48,937 nt of DNA from Entrophospora sp. SA101 (Eukaryota; Glomeromycota; Glomeromycetes; Entrophosporales; Entrophosporaceae): the NCBI GenBank assembly GCA_958430865.1, contig CAUDNR010004118.1, positions 1 to 48,937 of the forward strand, in the 5' to 3' direction. Below the pieces are notes generated by a model, which did not search any database, had not been told where the DNA came from, and saw only the letters and a program-made list of their open reading frames with translations. A program made the position numbers and the translations under genes. Position 1 is the first letter of the stretch; every line of letters begins with the position of its first letter. Positions 24,655-35,792 of the stretch are shown here, one piece after another.

Positions 24655-25099
24655 ATGTTTTTCTTTGACTTGGGTGATGAACTTTTGAATTTCTTCGTTT
24701 TTCTTTTGGCTCTTGCATTCGTAAGCAAAATTTAAATTTAAATTATTCATTCATTCAAGTTAACGAAAGTAAATTGATTATAACTTATAAATGTTTATTA
24801 TGAATATAGTCTGTTCTTATACTTGTTTCCGTTGTGGAAGTTTTACGAAGTGATAAACCTTTCCCAATAAAATTCTTATGGACTTTCTTCCTTTTTGCTT
24901 TTCCATTTATAACAGTGATTGTTTATTTGTAAGTATAATTAATTAATTAATATTATTAATATTAATATTAATATTAATATTATTATTATTATTATTGATT
25001 ATGATCTCTAATCGACGTTAATTATTTAGAAAATTGAGATACACTGAACGCAGAGAAGGGGAAAATAGAGAAGTACCTCAATATCAAGCAATTCCTTAA
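24655..25099 (+). CDS. 84-residue two-helix membrane protein, spliced
   Basis: Three exons, 24655-24720, 24810-24928 and 25030-25099, each bounded by GT-AG, join into 84 residues. The first exon encodes a hydrophobic helix (LLNFFVFLLALAF) that continues into exon 2 (SVLILVSVVEVL). After RSDKPFPIKF comes a second helix, LWTFFLFAFPFITVIVYL, and a charged C-terminal tail (RYTERREGENREVPQYQAIP). The pattern of a short hydrophilic turn, LW, a hydrophobic run with Pro, then I.Y resembles the two-helix module found at the N-terminus of phospholipase-D-nuclease-like proteins, but that resemblance is weak. The frame is intact, it is surrounded by pseudogenes, and it is easily missed because every exon is short. 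Confidence 0.7.
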
Positions 25100-25363
25100 A
25101 TATATTTATTAATTATAAAATTCTTTAAATGTTTTTAAAACGATTTGTAAAATTTTATATCTTTTAAATAAAGGAAATTAATATAAATATTTAAAGTCAT
25201 AAATTAATTATCAATAACTTTATTATTATTATTACGTGGATCAGTCGGTTAATATTACATGTATGTATGTATTCATATTTTCAATTAACCAGTTGGCACC
25301 TTCTTTTAACATATACATATAATATAACATATTATTAAAACATAAATTATATCACAATTATAT

Positions 25364-26196
25364 TTATTTACTGCTTCTCGCTGCTTCCAGAATACCAAAT
25401 GGTTTTATCGATTTGATGAATCTGACAGGTTTAACAGATTATTCTATTATGACACTATCATTTGATACATTGACAATTTTTCCACCAAATAATTTAGATA
25501 AATCTTTCAAGAACATAAAAATGATGATGTCCATGTTATAAAACTGATGATGGCGTACGGGGCTTTGCATCATCAAGATTATCATCATTAAGATGAAACA
25601 TCTGGTCGCTCGTATATTTAGAATTTTTAAATCATTAACACTTTTTACCATTATTATTTATTAGAGAGAAATCAAAATTATAATAATACTTTAAATCCAG
25701 TTTCAGGTATAAATTGATCATCATATCCCACATGTTTAATTAAATCCAATTGTTCATTGATCCATTTTTGCCAATAACATTTCTCTTCTACATAACAGTT
25801 GTAATCAAGAACTATCGTACTGGTACCTATAAATTATAATCTTTATTTGTTTATTTTTTTTATTAAAACTCGTGCTCCTCATTTACATACCAAATCTTCT
25901 AATTGTCTTCTAGATTGCTCAACAACAACAACATCTTGACCACGCAAAACAACAATCATTCTACTTGGATCAGCTTGCTTCAGTACCGGACACAACCGGA
26001 TGAATCAATATTGAAATTTCTTGCAGCTAAAATACCACTAATTCTACCCAATACATTAAATTTATTTTGTACCAAACAGTTTAATGCATGTCGTTTCGGA
26101 GATGATGATGGAGTCGTTGACATATTATAAAGAACGTTGGTAATAGCTTCTTCGGCTGACGTTGATCTATTTTCGGTGGTGGTGGTATAAGTTTTC
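25364..26196 (-). pseudogene. acetolactate synthase regulatory subunit (ILV6) pseudogene
   Basis: ILV6 is the mitochondrial regulatory subunit that makes acetolactate synthase, the first common enzyme of valine and isoleucine synthesis, sensitive to valine. Reading down this strand: STSAEEAITNVLYNMSTTPS, PKRHALNCLVQNKFNVLGRI, SGILAARNFNIDSS (the ACT-domain start), a frameshift around 25980-25990, SRMIVVLRGQD VVVEQSRRQLEDL, a GT-AG intron, then VLDYNCYVEEK. The last part has LSKLFGGKIVNVSNDSVIIE, an in-frame stop at about 25439, and IKPFGILEAARS. A large piece between 25500 and 25690 is scrambled. The intron shows it was not retrotransposed. A 128-bp tandem duplication abuts its 5' end. Confidence 0.9.
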
Positions 26197-26197
26197 T

Positions 26198-26453
26198 AGT
26201 TTATATTTGATGGCTGATGTTGATTTTTTGGTTTTTGAAATTTCTAGAATATTTTAGTGTAATATTGGTATTAACGAATCGATGATTATTATGGATTGAT
26301 TTTAGGAACGAGAAGAAAGTTGCTAAGTTTATATTTGATGGCTGATGTTGATTTTTTGGTTTTTGAAATTTCTAGAATATTTTAGTGTAATATTGGTATT
26401 AACGAATCGATGATTATTATGGATTGATTTTAGGAACGAGAAGAAAGTTGCTA
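26198..26453. repeat. exact 128-bp tandem duplication
   Basis: 26198-26325 and 26326-26453 are the same 128 bases (each starts agtttatatttgatgg and ends gaaagttgcta) with no difference seen. It starts 2 bp upstream of the ILV6 pseudogene remnant. Identity implies recent origin. Confidence 0.97.
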
Positions 26454-26825
26454 TGAAACAAAAAAAATTTATATTTATAAATCTTTATAATAACAATAAC
26501 AAAAGAAGCTTTGACTGCTATATTACCAAAAACAAATTTCTTGCTCTTCCAATATAATTGAATAATGATATTAATTATAAATAAACACGAATAATTGAGA
26601 TCATTCATTACACGAACTTATTATGTAAATCAGTACCAAAAGAGTTGATGGAAATCATGTCTATTGAATAAACTGAGGACTGGGAAAACTTTATTGAATG
26701 GTCACTGCCAAATTAAGTGCCTGATCGTATTAACGCGAATCTCGAAAGTTGATTGGTTGGTTTTTTCTGTTTAGGAAATAATTTACGATAATTAACCAAA
26801 AATGGGCTGGTCAGTAACCCTATGG
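26454..26825. other. AT-rich spacer
   Basis: No coding signal on either strand beyond low-complexity Ile/Lys-rich shadows. Confidence 0.5.
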
Positions 26826-26982
26826 CAGGGTTGGCATTTTTAGGTGTCCAATTAAATTTTATTTGGATTTGTCCAATTGTCCAAATGCCGCAGTAACTAT
26901 TAGTCCAAATTACCTAATACAGTAAATTGGACACAAATTGGACAATCGGACAAGGGGTATTTGGACAGATTTGCCAACACTG
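26826..26982. mobile_element. MITE with hAT-like terminal inverted repeats
   Basis: The ends cagggttggca (26826-26836) and tgccaacactg (26972-26982) are inverted repeats differing at one position, and CAGGG/CA-TG ends are typical of hAT elements. Inside, atttggac and gtccaaat motifs recur in opposite orientations, so most of the 157 bp can fold back. The 8-bp flanks (ccctatgg and cctacatg) match only partly, so a target-site duplication is not proven. There is no coding capacity. A hAT transposase fragment elsewhere in the window could be a relative of the mobilising enzyme. Confidence 0.7.
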
Positions 26983-27489
26983 CCTACATGTGCGTACATT
27001 CTGATTGGGTCAACATAAAAGTAGAAGAATCTTCAATGTCAGTCATAAATGAGTCACACCGATAACAATAGCCAGGCAATTCAGAACTGGCGCTATTTCC
27101 TTTAACTTTTATTGGTTTACTTTTTTCGTTATCGAGTCTCAGTTATATATTATATAGTAAAATTTAAAAGGTCGGACTCTCTTTTTATTGGTCAATTTAT
27201 TAATTTGTCGGTAAAATCGCGTGATAATATTTTTGAAAACGCGGTTTTATTAATGGGTCATGTTTCTAAAAGTAAAACAAAAATCAAAGAGAAAATTTCT
27301 AACGGTTTGTTTGGTAGGAAAAAGCATAAAATTGATACTGAAGTTGCTAACTTATTATTATTTCGGACTCTGACGCAGTCATTGTCATCACCATATTATT
27401 ATTATTATTATTTCGGAGAAACAAATAAAATCCGTTGGTTAATATTAATGAAAAATTTCCTTGGGAGAAAACAAATAAAAATCCATTGA
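26983..27489. other. stretch with one Lys-rich frame of doubtful status
   Basis: A 125-codon frame (27112-27489) starts MVYFFRYRVSVIYYIVKFKR, has LMGHVSKSKTKIKEKISNGL and a run of Tyr from a (tat)n microsatellite. No domain is recognised and it runs into the degenerate tandem repeats, so I do not call a gene. Confidence 0.35.
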
Positions 27490-28110
27490 TTTTTAAAAAA
27501 ATCGAAATTGTAAATAACCTTTCTTCTAGACTTGAAACCCTCCGATTGATTTTTGATCTGGGATAAATGAGAAAAAGAAGCTTTTTTTTTTTAATTAAGG
27601 AAAAAAAGCTTGGTTGATTTTTTTAACGATTGAAATTCGTAAATAACAATCATTATCACGAAGATTCTTCTTTGCGAAGGATCTTGTTTTTTAATTAGGA
27701 AGAAAAAATCTTGGTTATTTTTTTAACAGTCGAAATTTGTAAAGCTTATTCTTCTGTATGAAAAAAAATTCTAATCGTCTGAGATTGATGAATGAATAAA
27801 CAAACCAATTTGCCTCTTGAATATTTTTTGCTCGCTTGCTTTTTATCTAGTATTAATAATTTTGAATTTGATTATTCGACAATAAACAGCTTTAATATTA
27901 ATAATAAAATTTCTTTGATTGTTCGAAAAAAAATCCCCAATTCACCTCTAGAACATTTTTACTCATTCACTTTGTCTAGTATTCACCAACTTGATTATTC
28001 GATAATAAACAACTTAATAATTCTTTATTATTCGAAAAGGTAAATAAAAAATCCAAATTCGCCTCAAACATTTTTTATTCGCTTGCTTTTTGTCTAGTAT
28101 AACAAAAAAA
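27490..28110. repeat. two degenerate tandem-repeat families
   Basis: Family 1: ttaatta.ga..aaaaa.cttggtt.atttttttaac followed by cgaaattcgtaaa, about 100 bp per unit, near 27590 and 27692, with an older unit near 27480. Family 2: units of about 117-132 bp starting cctcttgaatatttttt (27811), cctctagaacattttta (27945) and cctcaaacattttttatt (28060), each with cttgcttttt or tgtctagtatt. An 83-codon frame at 27792 crosses family 2 and simply reflects the repeat. Confidence 0.65.
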
Positions 28111-28799
28111 AAAATACATCTTATCATCAATTATGTTCATAAAGTCGGTTAGCGAAACACGTACAGTGACTGGGATGGCTGTATGCCTCGTGAAGTCCAG
28201 AAATATGTGGAGGTCAATTACAAAGCATTCAGAGTGAATAACTATGATCCATATAATAGAAAAAAAAACAGGCTAATGTCTATTGTGGACAAATTTCAGT
28301 TTGCTTCCGGTCAACTTGTAGAAAAATGTTGTAAGTTTTAACATTTAATGGCATACCAGCGTTGAGGTATCAATTTCCGTTTTACTCTTACGGTGCATAG
28401 GCTTAGGTCCTAACACTACAATTAACTATAGATCATAATATGTTTATGCCAGGATAAATCTACGTGGGAATGAGTCGAACTTCTTCCTGGAAGTCATTGG
28501 ATATTTTATCTTTGATTTGACTGCTTGAGAGTAGATGTCAATGTCATAAACGAATATAAAAGATTAAATTTCTTAAATCAAAATGATGTGCAAGACTTGA
28601 TTGTTATTATGCGTATCGAACCAATGAATTTTCTAACAAGTGGATTTTTGACAATGAAGGATCTAAAAATGTTATTTCAATGGTTTTTATTGTATAATTT
28701 TCGGATGTTCCTATTTCACTAGCCGATTCTCTAATTTAAATTTAATTGATTGTCCCTATACTTTTGTCCAGGAAGTGTATATAGTTTTTAATTAAAATA
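28111..28799. other. short protein-like fragments, unassigned
   Basis: Near 28166-28339 a + frame reads SDWDGCMPREVQKYVEVNYK and then FRVNNYDPYNRKKNRLMSIV before a stop. A 65-codon frame (28525-28722) follows. Both have protein-like composition, but no domain, start or splice pattern can be fixed. They are probably remnants of one decayed gene. Confidence 0.3.
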
Positions 28800-30735
28800 T
28801 CTCCAACCAATAGTTGGACAAATTTTAGATCCTAAAAGTTCCTTTAGATTAATCATACTTGTCACACCAGTCACTCATACACCAGACCCACAAACATTTG
28901 ATATATAACACTTGTATTCAATTGATTCTAACGAAATTATCACTTTACTCATTAATATCTAACATGTAAATGTATATAAATCTGTTAATAATTATAATTA
29001 TAATAAATAATATAAATATTTACCCTCTCTTATCAATGTCAATGCACATCCACCACCTCTGGTTCCAGTAAGTTTTGAGTGTAATTTATAATCTGCTGTG
29101 ATTTCACATATTTTATCATGTGAACAGTGTCCATTGGCAAGATGATGATTTATATCAATAAATTCTTAATAATGACATATATATTGTTAGGCAGATAGAT
29201 ATGTTTGAATATTTCCTTACAAAAAAAATCAAATACCTCAGTCTTATCATAGAATTCACTAATATCTAATTTTAATTCGATGTGGCTTATTAACATAACT
29301 TAATACATTATAATAAAACCAAAAAAAATAAAGATTTATTGAGATTCAATACCAATTTTATCAAACTTTTCAAGAATCTCCTTTGAAAATACACTGACAT
29401 TTTCAATTGCATCTAAAATTGTATCAATAATTTGTGGGAACTATATATTATATATGCATAATTTTTTATAAAATATCAAAAAAAAAATTCATAAACAAAT
29501 GAAATTTTCAATTAATCTTACTTTATCACATACTATTCTAACGTTTGCTACTTAAGTTAGTGTATTACGAGTTACTTTAGTATTGTTAAGTATAAGTTGA
29601 ATGGAATAAAAACTTACAAATACGTATGAGGTTTTTGGGTTAATTCTTTTTAACCGTCAACAATAATTATTACTCTTTGACTGGTCATTTTATACAACAC
29701 AGCTCCACCCAAGTCCATCAAAAATAGAATTTAACAAACATTAAATAATTGTAAATATTAAAATAAATCGTTAAGTTGATTAATTACCATAAGTAGTAAC
29801 ACTATTATCTATTCCTGATGTTCTTCCATGTATAATCTTTTTGACTTGATAAGTCCATCGATTTAAGCAGAAGTATCAATTTTTTCATCATCTTGATTAC
29901 TGTTATTATTTGGAATTGAAATATGACCAAGCACAAGTAATAATCCTGTAGCCAAACAGACTGAGCAAGCTGCCGATGATCCTAAGCCAGTACCAACAGG
30001 AAGAAGATCTGAGCTTATACAAATTGACATTCCATTCTTATTTTGTAAAAGAAATTATTATTTCTGATGACGCTGGTAAATAAATTAAATAAATCAATAA
30101 CCATAAAGCCCATTTATCTTCAATACTTGCAAAAAGATAAAGAAATGCCAAGGCAGCTACTTGTTGTAAACGATCCAACTTTTATTCATCTACATTTCTT
30201 TTATTTTCCTCGTGAACAAATGGTTTGATTTCTTGAAAGAGTTCTTCATTAAATAATGGCCCATCATCACAATTACCATCTTTTGATGAATCTAAATTGA
30301 TAAATTGTTTATGGTTGAGTGATAAACACAGTTATAATTGATAGTTCACATAAAATAATCAAGAAATCATTATCATCATTATTTAATTATATTTTTTCAT
30401 AGATATAAACATAGAATTGGCCATATCAAAGGATGACCAAGTTCCAAATCTGGTAAATTTAATTTGATATATCCATCTAATCTTTTTTCAAAAATTATGT
30501 ATGTTCAAAGTCCATCCAAACATCCCGCAATTGCAGTCTAGATATACAAGTATTGACAAAGAATTAATTAATTATACATAACCAAAGAACAGGAATTATA
30601 CGTTACTTGAAATTCAGTAATGCAAAATCTTAACAATTAATTAGATATCAATATATACACACACATCACCTTTCCATACACAACAGCATGCTCACCAAAA
30701 AGTATCATTTTTCCTGGAACAGAAATAATAAATGC
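28800..30735 (-). pseudogene. mevalonate kinase (ERG12) pseudogene
   Basis: Mevalonate kinase phosphorylates mevalonate in sterol and isoprenoid synthesis. In order on this strand: SVPGKMILFGEHAVVYGK with a GT donor (about 30665-30720), TAIAGCLDGL and KRLDGYIKLNLPDLELGHP (30540-30420), RLQQVAALAFLYLFASIEDK (about 30100-30180), the ATP-binding loop GTGLGSSAACSVCLATGLLL (29930-30000), a frameshift, then IIHGRTSGIDNSVTTYG, FPQIIDTILDAIENVSVFSK (29435-29340), EFIDINHHLANGHCSHDKIC, LTGTRGGGCALTLI (normally TGAGGGG), and a worn C-terminus near 28830-28950. Stops follow VDE, SA and VDG. Several introns persist. It is clearly a former GHMP kinase gene and clearly dead. Confidence 0.92.
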
Positions 30736-31739
30736 ACATAAAATTTAATGTTTTTGTAATTATTTAAAGTCTTTTAATTTGTAGTATTAGTATAATAATA
30801 GTCGGTTATGTTTAGAAACCAATAGGTCAGACGCTCACTTATGTTATCAAGTACTTTAATTATTGAATTTACATGTGTAATATTATAATAATAATATACA
30901 TTCGATTAGGAGTGTATGTAAAATTGCCAAAGACAATAAAAACTATTGCCGTTTTAGAAGGGTTCTTTCTATACAGTTATGTCTGATGTAAATGTAAATT
31001 AGTATACCTGTATGCAGCCTCCTATTATCTAGAGTGATTACATAATTTCAGATTACTCTCAATAATATCTGTGATCATGTCAGAAAGAGGTATGAACTGG
31101 AGGTTACTTTGGTGATATCAAATACATGCTAGTAAAAAAAAACCTTAAGGATGAAGATGAGAATTATTGTTAATATTATACATAAAATTAATTTCAGTTG
31201 GCTTATAAAACTGAGAATATGTTAAGGGAAGTTATATAGAGGACAGATTAATATTTTGTTATAAATAAAATCGAGATCCAAATTAGCAAATATAAAATGA
31301 TTTTGTTAAATGGATTATATTAATATTGCATTCATAAAAAATAATCTTTTTTTCTCACTTAAACATTATATTGGTTCATATTAAAATAGATGAATTAGAG
31401 AATCTTCATTTCATAAACTAACAAATAACAGTCCTGCCCGATAAAGAAACCTGTAATATCTAGTCAAAGACCTTGAATTATGTAAATAACTGAGTATTTA
31501 AAATGCTTGGATTGCCAACAAATATCACAATGTAAAAACGGCCTGATTCATCTTGTTCTCTAGTTTCCTTATGCTATATAGAGTTGTATAATATAATGCT
31601 GAGAGAAGATGATGAAATTTTTGTGTCAAGTAAATGTATTTCATCTGGATTGTGATTCTTTATTTTACTTTTAATCAAAGAATTTATTAAAAATATACAG
31701 ACACAGAGATATAATTTTTGTTTTTTTGCAATTACTTAA
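30736..31739. other. AT-rich spacer without gene signal
   Basis: I see no open frame or recognisable motif on either strand between the mevalonate kinase relic and the complex I gene. Confidence 0.55.
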
Positions 31740-32143
31740 TTATTTTTTTATAATTGCATCCTTTAATGATTGTTTCCTATTGAGTGCAGTAATATCAATC
31801 TTACTCTTAATAAAAAAAAAAAATAATAAGATAGATGTTGATTAGCATTATTATAATTATTTATTGATTAAATAACTAAAAAAAAATAAATGATTACATC
31901 TGATTTAATAGCAAGCCAATAAATTCCAAGGGGAATGGCCGCACAATATATTAGTGACAATTTAATTGTTCTATTTGTCCAGCGAAAATATGGTGTTGGG
32001 TTAGTACGGTAATCTGCCCAGCGTTCAAATACAGGATCCTTGATAAGAGCTATTCTTAATCAAACAAATAATTAATTATATTTTTATTAAAAAAAAAAGG
32101 GTAATTTGAATAAAACTTTTTTACAATTATTATCTCCTGCCAT
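31740..32143 (-). CDS. complex I accessory subunit, B15/NDUFB4-type
   Basis: Three exons read down the strand (32143-32125, 32049-31898, 31805-31740) with GT-AG introns and give an intact 78-residue protein. It has a short N-terminus (MAGDNNSLIKDPVFERWADY), a basic stretch (TPYFRWTNRTIKL), one membrane helix (SLIYCAAIPLGIYWLAI) and a hydrophilic tail ending SLKDAIIKK. The signature of DP..ERWA..R.....YFRWT.RT followed by a single helix is that of the complex I B15 subunit, which sits in the inner-membrane arm and aids assembly. The first exon is only 19 nt; its use is supported because it restores the frame and gives a Met. Neighbouring genes are pseudogenes. Confidence 0.85.
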
Positions 32144-34130
32144 TTTGTTTGAAAATGAAAAAAAGTTTAATTTTAAAACTATATAGCAATTGCCAGAGTT
32201 TATAATAAATAATAATAAATAATAAACTTAATTGATGATCCGTCTATGAATTCAGTGTCGATCATTTTATTAAAATTTTGTCGCCAAAAATATCGAAAGC
32301 ACCTGGCGAAATCAATCAAACTATCCATTGTGTCCATTCAGTATTTATTTGTGGAATTTTATTAATAAAGAAAATGCAACATATCTTATCCAAATAAGAA
32401 TTAATATGAAAATTAAGGTTAAACTCAATGACAAAGAATTCATTATCTGAATAGTAAATACAAAAGACAGCATGAGGCCTAGCTATATGTGTGTGTCAGA
32501 TGAAGATGTTGTGATTTATCCAACACCAAGTGAAGTTATATATAAATGAAAATTTTTTGATAAAACAACACGTTATTCTGGACTATGTTTTGGACTTTGA
32601 TGATGAAATATTTGTTGAACAATCACAGGTAAGCATTTTATTTTTTTCCATTTTGAAATTATTACAATTTTGTAATTTTTTTAGCAAGAAGAATCGAATT
32701 TTTCCCATTATCCCAAGTTCAAGTTAATTGAAAAAGGAATTTTTGTTTTATAAATGTTGATTATATTTAAATAAACAATCCAAAAAATCATAAATCTTCA
32801 ATTAACAGGTAGTCATCAGCTATGGAGCATCATCATTGATATCATCCCCATATAAAGCAGTACCCTTCAGACAAGGGAAAGCTAATTTACAAGAATACTA
32901 TTTATAAAACAAAACATTTACTGTACAACAAATTTTTGCATTAAACAAAGAAAGGGAGGGGCTAGATCTATGGTCAATTGATAAGCCAACATTCAAAGAT
33001 AATTTGGTAAGATTTACACTCAATAATGTTAGTAGTTTGTATGCTATATAGCTTGGGACTTTGCTTCAGCACTTTAACCAACAATCATTTATGGACATAA
33101 AGGTGTTTGTCATTAACTTATTTTTTAAAAAATACATTAAAGAATCTAAAAATTCTATTCATTTAATTATTTATAATTTATTTATAATTGAATAGCAACT
33201 TTGTATTCAAGAAGTTCACGTTCATTCAAAGAACAATTTCTTAAAAATAAAGATGCAAATGGAATGTCTATAAGATCAGTCAGGTTGTCAATCTAGAACC
33301 TTTGATTGTTAAAGCTGATGAAGATCCAATAGTGTTTAGGCAAGAATTGAATTTTTATATTGATGAGGAATTTTTGGTGGCTGTGGATACAACTGATGAA
33401 CTGGAGCAAGATAAATTAAAAGAAGATTTATTATACATGTTTAAATCAAAAATTGTATACTGATGTTGAATTAATTTTAGATCATTCTGACAATGGTGAT
33501 TTAGATATCGTAGTTGAAGAAGAAGAAGAAGACAATGATCATCAAAAATTAACACCAGTCACCTTCAAAGCTCATAAGCAACAAATGCTACATCTTTTTC
33601 ATTTACATCTATATCTTCAACACTTATGTCATCATCAAAAGCCCACTTCAAAATCATCACCAATAATAATATCTAAAGTTCCTTTATTAAAATGACTAAA
33701 TCAAATTCAGCTAAAGCGTACAGTATCAACACCCTGCATCATCAGGTGCATCATCAATCTCTTCTACAAGTATTGCTGTCAAGATGACCCAGTTATAAGA
33801 ATACTAATGGAGTGAAATAGACAAGGTCTAATATGTTATGTCAAATGAAATATGATGATGCAGAACAAAGGCATGTCGTGATAAAAATCACTGTTGCCAT
33901 CATCAAGAGCCAGTTCCATTACATCAGTATCATTAGTGAAAAGTGATTTTACTATAACTTCAGTACATCATAGAAAATATTCACCACCATTGCAGGCCCC
34001 ATATACAGCATCCATCACTTCAGTATCAAATGGTACAATAATCAGTCTGCAATTCAAACCACACCAGATTAAATTAGCCATGATTTCTAACCTTGATATT
34101 TCAGTTGGTAGACATTTTAGGTGAAATTTA
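32144..34130. other. scattered coding-like fragments on the + strand, unassigned
   Basis: Pieces with protein-like composition lie at 32493-32630 (SDEDVVIYPTPSEVIYK), 32808-33010 (YKAVPFRQGKANLQEYY, LWSIDKPTFKDNL), 33200-33450 (VFRQELNFYIDEEFLVAVDT) and 33453-33695. The last contains YTDVELIL, an acidic loop, then VTFKAHK, loosely like the start of a BTB/POZ domain. Between them are stops and frame changes, with GT-AG-like borders at several points. It could be one multi-exon gene of poor sequence quality or a relic. I do not commit to either. A Ser/Thr-rich frame (33894-34124) has no domain. Confidence 0.35.
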
Positions 34131-35160
34131 ATTTGCTAAAGGTATCTGGGTTGGAATAGAATGAGATAACCCTTGTAAGTAATAATAATAATGATAGTGA
34201 TAATGGTGATTTTGATAATTCATTAATATAATAATGATGAAAATCAATTGATTTTGCAAAATAATTTAAAAATGAATATATAGATTAATATAAGAGCAAA
34301 AATTTTTTTGATCTATTTTTAAAAATCAAGTTTATTTATTTATTCCTTTAAAAAAAATTTTTTTGAAATATTTTATTTTATCATCATTTCATAAACCAAA
34401 TTTAAAAAAACCACATAATAATGTGCATCACCAAAACAAATAACAATAAATAAAATAATTATATTCCCCAAAATTATTTTTCTCTCCAATTGCACAAGAT
34501 TATGATATTATTTTAGCACAAAGAGCTTTAGAAATATTTAACCAATAATTTAATTACAATATAAAAAGGCTATTGGTTTATTAAATTAAGCCAATAATTA
34601 ATTAAAAAATAGGATTAATTTTAAAAGAATATCTGATAAATATTGGCACTTTCAACATTTACTAATAGGCTTTTAGACTATATGATAAAAATACTAAGAA
34701 TATTATTAACTTATCAGTATGCCAATACCTTGATTATTTTTTTAAAGAATATCAAATTCTGATATTTACTGATACACCATTACCAATTTGGCATCATTCA
34801 ACCAGTAAAAAGAGAACCAATAGATTGTATATAAGCAAAGAAAGATGGGACCCCAAATTAGCACAAAAGAATAACAGCTTTTTATTGTATATTTTAAATA
34901 TAATTAATTGTATATCTTTAATAAAACAAACATGACTTGGCTATTTAATCATTTCCTTGTATGTGAATGCCTCCATCCATCAAATATTCATGATGGTCAT
35001 GATTATTATGGAATCCATTTGATATCATAATTGACATAACAAACAATTACATCACCCAGGTAATAACAATACCAAAACAATGCAGAAACACAACTTTAAT
35101 AATGCATGTCTACCCAGAGGATCAAAAAAAAAAATTTTCCTTTTCATTGTATAGTTTCTT
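34131..35160. other. AT-rich non-coding DNA
   Basis: A region near 34630-34800 contains related words around gatatttactgatacacc and tatgccaatacc, as if from a small decayed inverted-repeat element. There is no open frame of note. Confidence 0.45.
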
Positions 35161-35312
35161 ATGAATAATAAATCTGATGTTGATCACAGGTGTCAGATTT
35201 AATTAAAATTTTTCTATATATCACAAACATGCAAGTGAATGCAATTGCACACCCTTAGTGCTATGGAATTTTTTCCACAAGTATGAGCAGATTGAACATG
35301 TTGGAAGGCTTT
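35161..35312. repeat. dispersed repeat, copy 2
   Basis: Block-wise similar to 18176-18352: atgaataataaatctgat, gtgtcagatttaattaaaat, acaaacatgcaa, ctatggaatt, gaacatgttggaaggcttt. The downstream part to about 35580 is less AT-rich (ttgctgtcttgtcagtggc) and may be the body of the same element. Confidence 0.7.
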
Positions 35313-35782
35313 GGACAAAAACATTCCCTCATCTTCCTCTCAGACCAGGCTTGGCTGTCACCATATGGGCATTGATCACTGATAGCTGGTGCTTGTGTGA
35401 TAATTGCTTTGTGTTATACCTCTCTCACTAGAATAAAGTTTGGTGTTAAGATTAATTCATAATTCTGCAACATGGAGGTTGCAAGCTGGGTTGCTGCTTT
35501 TGATTTTCCCTGAATTCAGAGTTTTGAGTCCTGGGTTGCTGTCTTGTCAGTGGCATGCCTACTTACCAACAGCCCTACCCCCATTTAAATAACAAATTCA
35601 GTTGGTAAATAAAAATTAAAAGAGGAACAGAAAATTTGGGAAAATGATTAATTTATACATAACATACAAACAAAATCTGAACCATTTTATTTTACAGCTT
35701 TCTCCTTGATGCCATTAATCATGGTGACTATCACAATATGAGTGGAAATTAAGGCATTAAAAGCAGAACAAAAAGAACTGGA

Positions 35783-35792
35783 NNNNNNNNNN
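35783..35792. other. assembly gap (10 N)
   Basis: Ten Ns separate unique DNA from the third copy of 6731-7548. The real length and content here are unknown, which weakens any inference about order and orientation across it. Confidence 1.

Noticed and set aside
25903..26130. 75-codon plus-strand frame
   Set aside because: Antisense of the ILV6 pseudogene exon.
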